Source of the DNA: Owenia fusiformis
Taxonomy: Eukaryota > Annelida > Polychaeta > Sabellida > Oweniidae
NCBI GenBank assembly: GCA_903813345.2
Contig: CAIIXF020000003.1
Span: 31,683,151 to 31,747,150 of the forward strand
DNA: 64,000 bases
Direction of reading: 5' to 3'
The translations under genes were made by a program, and so were the position numbers. Shown one piece after another: positions 56,853 to 64,000 of this stretch. Position 1 is the first letter of the stretch, and each line of letters starts with the position of its first letter. The notes beneath the pieces were generated by a model. The model had not been told where the DNA came from. It did not search any database and worked only from the letters and a program-made list of their open reading frames with translations.

Positions 56853-58127
56853 GCTAAATTGTATTGTATTGTATCCTTTATTACCACAAGTGTATATTGT
56901 GAGTACATTTACAATTTTTGTTTTGCATTAACAATAAAATCACATTTGCATAAGCATGTTACGCTTTGCATACATTAGAAATACAGCTTTGGCTTTTAAA
57001 ATCATTGCTTCATCATTGTCTGATTTGAAAGTTTGAAATATAATGTCATCATTACCAATTCTAAATAAATTGAGAAGTGCAACTCTTTCCGCATCTATGG
57101 AATTGCAGAAACGTAAAAAGTGATCCAATGTTTCTATTTCGCCAGTATCACATATATTACATTTTCTGTCACCCCATTTTTTATTTCCATTGAGTGTTTG
57201 GTTCATAAGCAAATTGACCATTAATTTACAATATTTTAAATCACTAGGGTATTTGAAACTGAGTGCCCACCATTTAAGTGGCTGAGCAGAGCATTTTACA
57301 CTTACATACAAATGTGTTGCACTTTTTATAGCACATTTAATCATAAACGTTGCATTTTGGCTTTGACGTAGCCTACCTAAAACTAATTTACGCCATATTC
57401 CCTTTGATGGGTAGACACCTGTGTTTATCATATAAGTTGCAGCATCTAAAAGATTAAATCTGCTTAAAACATTCCATATTGTATCAAGTGGTGACGCAGC
57501 ACCACCGTGACCATTATATTGGAATTCCGTAGCTCGATAAAGAAAGACCTGCTTGTAAATATTTTTTACTGGTAGTGTTATCAACATAAGGAAGAACATT
57601 AATTTATCTAAGGCGATTTTATACTCGATGTCCATCCAGCCCAGTGGATCAGTTGAAAATACATTATCAGCAAATTTAGGAAGACATTGAATGCGTTTTC
57701 CAATCTGCCTATGGGCTGTTTGGATTAATTCAACATCATTATTCGAATAAGAAATGATTGAACTACCGTATAGCATTGTAGGGATAGACAGCGTCCAATA
57801 AAGGCGTGATGCCGTTAGAGGATTGAGTCCACCACAAGTACTCCCTAGACCAAGTAGAGAGAAATATTTCCTTTTACCAGACGTAACAGCCTTCTCAACA
57901 TATTCGGAAACGCTTCCACTAGTTGATAAGGGTATACCTACATGGGTTTGATTTTGCACAATAGTCACCTGCTTGTCGCCAATTTTGAACGTAGGCTGTA
58001 CAGCGTGGTGATTATTTCCGAAAATCATCACATTACATTTATCAGGATGGATATCATATCGCCACTTACGGCTGTGATTGTATGCCAAATTTAACAGTGC
58101 ATTCATAGATGTCGTGCTTGTAGTAAG
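56853..58127 (-). mobile_element. 5'-truncated L2/CR1-like retrotransposon
   Basis: Inserted into a unit of element D2 (…gctaaa | agtgtcc…). Carries the C-terminal pol ORF and a 3' UTR ending in an ATACA-type simple tail (plus-strand TTGTATTGTATTGTATCC at 56855-56875). The RT catalytic core and the endonuclease are absent. Typical of target-primed integration with 5' truncation. Confidence 0.75.
56940..58106 (-). CDS. Retrotransposon pol C-terminal ORF (RT thumb to zinc knuckle), 388 aa
   Basis: The longest open frame in the window. Begins in the RT thumb region (WRYDIHPDKCNVMIFGNN), continues through helical regions with a YWTLSIPTMLYGSSI-type block, and ends with a CxxC...H...C knuckle: CNICDTGEIETLDHFLRFC. 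These are hallmarks of the C-terminal half of LINE pol proteins (L2/CR1/Jockey group). The frame is intact to its stop at the 56940 edge, although the catalytic part is missing, so it is a young but dead copy. The ATG at 58106 is internal to the original protein. Confidence 0.8.
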   Translation of the reverse strand: MNALLNLAYNHSRKWRYDIHPDKCNVMIFGNNHHAVQPTFKIGDKQVTIVQNQTHVGIPLSTSGSVSEYVEKAVTSGKRKYFSLLGLGSTCGGLNPLTASRLYWTLSIPTMLYGSSIISYSNNDVELIQTAHRQIGKRIQCLPKFADNVFSTDPLGWMDIEYKIALDKLMFFLMLITLPVKNIYKQVFLYRATEFQYNGHGGAASPLDTIWNVLSRFNLLDAATYMINTGVYPSKGIWRKLVLGRLRQSQNATFMIKCAIKSATHLYVSVKCSAQPLKWWALSFKYPSDLKYCKLMVNLLMNQTLNGNKKWGDRKCNICDTGEIETLDHFLRFCNSIDAERVALLNLFRIGNDDIIFQTFKSDNDEAMILKAKAVFLMYAKRNMLMQM

Positions 58128-60378
58128 TAAAGTGTCCTTTTCTCAAAAAGTCCACTGTGAAATTTTCTAATATTGCAGATTTCTATAGTTGATATATTGA
58201 TTTTAAAAAAATCAAACAGGTACATTTCTAAAAATTTCTTATTTTTGATATATTTAGCCGTTAAAAATGATAAAAACCTATATTGAGCCCCATGTTAATT
58301 TATCAATCTTCAAAAGACCCCCTGCAGAACAGTTTTAGAGTAATAATGCTCATTCTCCTAGTATGTTAGAGTAACATGATTATATTCAAAATAAGAGGGG
58401 TTAATTTTTTTCTTTTACCTAATTCCAAAGATATTAACGTTTGAATTTTGGAAATTCCCCATTGGCTGCCATTATAATTGGCTATCAATATGGCTTTGCT
58501 AAAGTGTCCTTTTCTCAAAACGTCCACTGTGAAATTTTCTAATATTGCAGATTTCTATATCTGATATATTGATTTAAAAAAAATCAAACAGGTACGTTGC
58601 TAAAAATTTCTTATTTTTGATATATTTAGTCGTTAAAAACTATAAAAACCTATATTGAACCCCATGTTAATTTATCAATCTTCAAAAGACCCCCTGCAGA
58701 ACAGTTTTAGAGTAATAATGCTCATTCTCCTAGTATGTTACAATAACATGATTATCTTCAATATAAGAGGGGTTAATTTTTTTCTTTTACCTAATTCCAA
58801 AGATATTGATGTTTGAATTTTGGAAATTCCCCATTGGCTTCCATTATAAACGGCTATTACTATGGCTTTGCTAAAGTGTCCTTTTCTCAAAAAGGTCCAC
58901 TGTGAAATTTTCTAATATTGCAGATTTCTATAGTTGATATATTGATTTAAAAAAAATCAAACAGGTACATTTCTAAAAATGTCTTATTTTTGATATATTT
59001 TAGCCGTTAAAAACTGTAAAAACCTATATTGAGCCCCATGTTAATTTATCAATCTTCAAAAGACCCCATGTAGACAATTTTAGAGTAATAATGCTCATTC
59101 TCCGAGCATGTTACAATAACATGATTATCTTCAAAATAAGAGGGGTTAATTTTTTCCTTTTACCTAATTCCAAAGATATTGACGTTTGGATTTTGGAAAT
59201 TTCCCATTGGCTGCCATTACAAACGGCTATCAATGTGGCTTTGCTAAAGTGTACTTTTCTCGAAAAGTCCACTGTGAAATTTTCTAATATTGCAGATTTC
59301 TATAGTTAATATATTGATTTTAAAAGAATCAAACAGGTACATTTCAAAACTTTCTTATTTTTGATATATTTAACTGTTAAAAACTATAAAAACCTATATT
59401 GAGCCCATGTTAATTTATCTATCGTCAATAGACCCCCTGCAGAAAACTTTAAGAGTAATAATGCCCGTTCTCCTAGTATGTTACAATAACATGATTATCT
59501 TCAAATTAAGAATGGTTAAAGTTTTTTTCTTTTACTTAGTTTTAAAGATATTTGCCTTTGAATTTTTGAAAATTCTCATTGGCTGCCATAATATAAACGG
59601 CTATCAATATGGCTTTACTAAAGTGTCCTTTTCTCAAAAAATCCACTGAGGAATTTTCTAATATTGCAGATTTCTATAGTTAATGTATTGATTTTAAAAA
59701 AATCAAGCAGGTGCATTTCTAAAATTTTCTTATTTTTGATATATTTAGCTGTTAAAAACTATAAAAACCTATGTTGAGCCCCATGTTAATTTATCAATCT
59801 ACAAAAGACCCCACGCAGAACAGTTTAGAGTAATAATACCCATTCTCTCAGTATGTTACAATAACATGATTATCTTCAAAATAAGAAGGGTTAGAGTTTT
59901 TTTTTACCTAGTTCCAAAGATATTTGCCTTTGAATTTTTGAAAATACCCATTGATTGCCATTATAAACCGCTATCAATATGGCTTTTCTAAGGTGTCCTT
60001 TTTTCAAAAAGTCCCTTATGGAATTTTCTAATATTGTAGATTTGTATGGTTAATATGTTGTTGTTCTTAATTTTAATATATTTAGCCATTTAGTTGAAGA
60101 TAAACTAACATGGGGCACAATATATTTTTTTATTTTTTAATGGCTAAATATATTAAAAGTAAAAAAATTCTGAAATGTGCCTGTTTGATTATTAATTACA
60201 AATTCCATAGTGGGCTTTTTTGAGAAAAGGACACTTTAGTAAAGCCACATTGATAGGCATTTATAATGGCAGCCAAATTGATGTTTTTATTCCAAAATTC
60301 AAACGTCTATATCTTTGGAACTAGGCAAAAGAAAAATGTAATCCTTTTTATATTGAAGAGAGTTGTGTTATTGTAACA

Positions 60379-60535
60379 TTTTTTTTTTTTTTAATAATCA
60401 TTTATTTCAAATATATACTATACATACAATAATACAATAATAACGTTTGACTAGGTTACAAGTAACATTATTGTCAAACTAAAAACCTTAATGTAGTTAC
60501 ATTCATAAATTTTTACTTTACAAAGCAAGATTCAT
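60379..60535 (-). mobile_element. Retrotransposed 3' end with poly(A)
   Basis: On the minus strand AT-rich sequence ends in GAAATAAATGATTATT followed by A12 or more (T run at 60381-60392 on the plus strand). This looks like a poly(A) signal plus tail of a retrotransposed fragment, inserted in the broken end of element D2. Confidence 0.45.
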
Positions 60536-62118
60536 TATTAGACTCCAGATTGAAAATCTGGAGTCTATTGTTTTCGTCAGTTTTCTTCTTCTTATTATTA
60601 GACTCCAGATGAAAATCTGGAGTCTATTGCTTTTGCCAGTTTTCCTATTATTAGACTCCAGATTGAAAATCTGGAGTCTATTGTTTTTGCCAGTATTCTT
60701 TTTATTATTATTATTATTATTCTTTGGGAGTTTTTTCAATAACTATTAGGTATCCAGTAAGGACCATAATACAGTTCATTAAGGTTCAGTATCTAGTTGG
60801 TGGGAAATTGGGTCAAATTTTTATCTAGGTCAAAGGTCAAGAACTAGGTCAAATCCAGTACTTTGTCACTTTTTTCGATTTTCTCGGTTGTCCTTCAATA
60901 TTTTCGATCCAGGTTTTTTTCATTGTGTTCCTTATAAAAAAGTAGGAAACCTAGGGTCGATTTAGTTTTTTGATATCTCAAACCGATTTCGAGATATCAG
61001 TGTCCGAAAACGAGGTCCAAAAAAAAGTTCTCCGAATCAAATGTCCAGGATATTAGTCTTATAGGAAATTTTCTCAGGATTCCGAATCTGAAAACGAAAT
61101 TTAGATCAGACTTCCGGTTCTGAAGTTATGGCGTTTTGAAAGCTCAAAAATCGCTAAATTTTGAGCTCATGTTAAGTCAATGGGAAAAAAGATTTTTTTG
61201 AAGTGAAAAATACGAAATATTGACTAAGTTCAGCTAAATATAATGAAAGCTTTTAAAAGAATGGGACCTCAAAAGCCATCTAGCTTTAAAATTTGGACAC
61301 CAAAATGCCTAGGTCAAAATCTAGGTCAAATTCAAAGTTTTTTCTTATTTTTGCGATTCTGACACTACACTTTAATTATATTCTTCGAAATTGTGTATAC
61401 ATGTAGCCAAGAGTGTGCTAATAGCGTTAGCTCTTTGCCGTCAGAAAGAATTTTGACCCACTTTTGAGATATGGTGTCCGAAAAGTAGGTCAAAATAAAA
61501 ATTTCTCCAAATTTAACGTTTGAGTTATGAATTAAGAATAGAATCTTCTCAGAAATCCGAATCTGCAAATCAAATTTCGATCCGACTTCCGGTTCCGAAG
61601 TTATGGCGTGTCCAAAAAGTAGGTCAAAATAAAAAATCGCCAAATTTAATGTATGAGTTATGAATTAGGGGTAGAATTTTGTCAGGAATCCGAATCTTTA
61701 AATCAAATTTAGATCCGACTTCCGGTTCGGAAGTTATGGCGTTTTGAAATTTCGGAAAATCGATCTGATGGTATCCTGATAGAAAGTCAAGAGTAGAGAA
61801 GAAAATATTGAAAAATTCATCCATCCTCCCTTTCTGATCCTATCCTATCCTTCCTTCGTATCCTTTCCTTCCTATCCTTCCTATCCTCTCCTATCATATC
61901 CTTTCTTCCTATTCTGTTCTATTCTATCCTTCTTTCTTATTCTATCCTATCGTTCCTTCCCATTCTAACCTATCCTACCTTCCTGTTTTATCCATCCATC
62001 TTATTCCGGATGACTCAGCTTATTCTGGATGACTCGGCTTATTTTAGATGACTGGGCTTAAAAAAGTCTGGATCTGGAGTCTGAAATTGAACTTCGTTCA
62101 ATTTCCCAAGTCTAGTTA
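60530..62118. mobile_element. Element E with three terminal hairpins and GGTCA-rich body
   Basis: Left end has three AGACTCCAGATT-GAA-AATCTGGAGTCT hairpins (60540, 60600, 60653). Right end has CTGGAGTCTGAAATTGAAC, TTC, GTTCAATTTC and AGTCTAGTTATT, partly inverse to the left end. The body repeats AGGTCAAA and CCGACTTCCGGTTC blocks. Pyrimidine tract (TATCCTTCC)n at 61830-61990. No coding capacity. Confidence 0.55.
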
Positions 62119-64000
62119 TTCTTTCTTTCTTTCTTTCTTTCCGAACACTTTTTCTCAGCAACTAGAAGAACTTACTTAAATCTGCTAACATAGTCAACTA
62201 GGTAATGAAACCTAGTTTCTGGGAAATTAGGTCAAATGTTTATCTACGTCAAAGGTCAAGAACTAGGTCAAATCGTGGGTTTTCACTATTTTACAAGTTT
62301 TCTCAGTCGTCCTTCGGTATTTTTGCTCCGGGTTTTTTTCATCATGTTCCTTAGAAAAAAAGCTAATTCCGTAAGGCAAATCGTTTTTTGATTACTCTTA
62401 CCGATTTTGAGAAATGACGTCCGAAAAGTAGGTCAGAACATAAAAAGTTCTCCAAATTCAACGTGTGAATTATCAAATAAGTGTAGAATTATCTCAGGAA
62501 TCCGAATCTGCAAACAAAATTTCGATCCGACTACCGGTTCAGAAGTTATCGCATTTTGAAATCTCAAAATCGCTAAATTTGGTGCCCCATGTTAAGTCAA
62601 TGGGGAAAAAGACTTCTTCGAAGTGTAAAATACGAGATATAGACTGAGTACAGCTTAACATAATGAAAGCCTATAAAAGAAGGGGACCTCGAAGGCTATC
62701 TAGCTTTAAAATTTGGACAGCAAAATGCCTAGGTCAAAATCTAGGTCAAATTTATAGCATTTTCTTATTTTTACGATTCTGACACTACACTTAAATAATT
62801 TGCTTCAAAATTTTGTATACAGGTAGCAAAGAGTGTGCTTATAGTGATAGCCTTTTGCCGTCAGGAAGTATTTTGACCCACTTTTGAGATATGGTGTCCG
62901 AAATGTAGGTCAAACTAAAAATTTAACCAAATTTAACATATGAGCTATGAAATAAGTGTAGAATTTTCTCAGGAATCTAAATCTGCAAACCAAATTCCGA
63001 TCCGACATCCGGTTCGAAAGTTATGGCGTTTTGAAAATTTTGAGAAAAATCGATCTGTTGATATCCTGATAGAAAGTCAAGGAAAAAAGATTTTTTTGAA
63101 GTGTAAAATACGAGATATAGATTGAGTACAGCTTAAGATAATGAATTCCTATAAAAGAAGGGGACCTCAAAATCTACCTAGTTTCAATATTTGGACACCA
63201 AAATGCCTAGGTCAAAATCTAGGTCAAATTCATAGTTTTTCCTTATTTTTGCGATTTTGGCACTACACTTTTAGGATTTGCTTCAAAATTTTGTATACAG
63301 GTAGCAAAGAGTGGGCTAATAGTGTAAGCCTTTTGCCGTCAAAGAGTATTTTGACCCACTTTTGAGATATGGTGTCCGAAAAGTAGGTCAAAATAAAAAA
63401 TTCTCCAAATTTTACATATGAGTTATGAATTAAGAGTAGAATTTTCTCAGGAATCCGAATCTGCAAACCAAATTTCGATCCGACTTCCGGTTCCAAAGTT
63501 ATGGCGTGTCCAAAAATTCGCCAAATTTAACGTATGAGTTATGAATAAGGGGTAGAATTTTGTCAGGAATCCGAATCTTTAAATCAAATTTCGATCCGAC
63601 TTCCGGTTTGAAAGTTATGGCGTTTTGAAATTTCGAGAAAAATCGATCTGATGGTATCCTGATAGAAAGTCAAGGAAAAAATATTTTTTTGAAGTGTTAA
63701 ATACGAGATATAGACTGAGTACAGCTTAAAATAATGAATTCCTATAAAAGAAGGGGACCTCAAAAGCTACCTAGTTTCAATATTTGGACACCAAAATGCC
63801 TAGGTCAAAATCTAGGTCAAATTCATAGTTTTTCCTTATTTTTGCGATTCTGGCACTACACTTTTAGGATTTGCTTCAAAATTTTGTAACAGGTAGCAAA
63901 CAGTGTGCTTATAGTGTTAGCCTTTTGCCGTCAGAGAGTATTTTGACCCACTTTTGAGATATGGTGTCCGTAAAGTAGGTCAAAATAAAATGAGTTATGA
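62119..64000. repeat. Tandem GGTCA/CCGACTTCCGG repeats running off the window
   Basis: Continuation of the body of element E as tandem units. The block AAGAAGGGGACCTC recurs at about 62680, 63158 and 63749, and TTTTGACCCACTTTTGAGAT at about 61451, 62872, 63348 and 63944. Units of roughly 480-590 bp, later ones more alike. It continues past 64000. Confidence 0.75.

Larger units (their letters stand above)
56756..60378. mobile_element. Element D copy 2, interrupted and truncated
   Basis: Left TIR TAGTGCAGTCAGTTATG at 56756. The satellite is broken by the retrotransposon at 56853-58127 and resumes 58128-60100 with about five forward units of 370-380 bp. It flips orientation near 60100, as copy 1 does near its centre. 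The right half and right TIR are missing, replaced by other repeats. Confidence 0.75.

Overview
This is animal nuclear DNA: AT-rich, with short GT/AG-bounded exons separated by 0.1-11 kb introns, and packed with non-autonomous DNA transposons, foldback palindromes, minisatellites and decayed non-LTR retrotransposon pieces. The three host proteins are clearly metazoan. The repeat landscape suggests a marine invertebrate, perhaps a bivalve or other lophotrochozoan. That placement is inference and I cannot name a species.

Three genes are reconstructed exon by exon. (1) JARID2, minus strand, 16622 down to the left edge: start codon and 13 exons covering about the first 1,040 residues (ubiquitin-interaction motif, PRC2-binding segment, JmjN, ARID, start of JmjC). 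The rest of JmjC and the zinc finger lie beyond position 1. (2) DERL1 (Derlin-1), plus strand, 17041-34506: complete, 8 exons, 251 residues, including a 27-nt microexon. (3) OSGEP (KAE1, t6A synthesis), minus strand, 52673 down to 37048: the last five exons and stop codon. Its first half lies to the right of the window. JARID2 and DERL1 are head to head, with ATGs about 420 bp apart and a perfect UPRE core between them. DERL1 and OSGEP are tail to tail.

The main novelty is a repeated pattern at splice acceptors. In each gene a tandem array has grown out of one 3' splice site: 16 x 80 bp at JARID2 exon 3, about 15 x 41 bp at DERL1 exon 6, and 7 x 95 bp at the OSGEP penultimate exon. Every array copy carries an AG acceptor, and in all three genes use of an outer copy runs into a stop codon. 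DERL1 exon 5 also has an 81-bp duplication of its donor end.

Repeats by region. JARID2 introns hold a 24-bp minisatellite (7.1-7.7 kb), element A1 (10.4-11.8 kb) and element B1 (13.8-16.3 kb, with two elements nested in it). DERL1 intron 1 holds a TA-flanked MITE, a 2.4-kb TIR element (21.5-23.9 kb) and a hAT-like pair nested one inside the other (24.5-26.8 kb). DERL1 intron 7 is mostly a 3.1-kb mariner-like TIR element. OSGEP introns hold element B2 (ending at a splice site), A2, a 162-bp satellite element, and a palindromic 370-bp satellite inside TIRs (48.7-51.8 kb). From 54 kb to the end there is almost only repeat: foldbacks, a second 370-bp array interrupted by an L2/CR1-like retrotransposon, three short tandem hairpins, and a GGTCA-rich tandem array that runs off the edge.

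Several unrelated repeat families (A, B and the 162-bp satellite) carry many copies of a YY1/Pho-like ATGGCNGCC motif. No transposase gene, tRNA, rRNA or CRISPR array was found.
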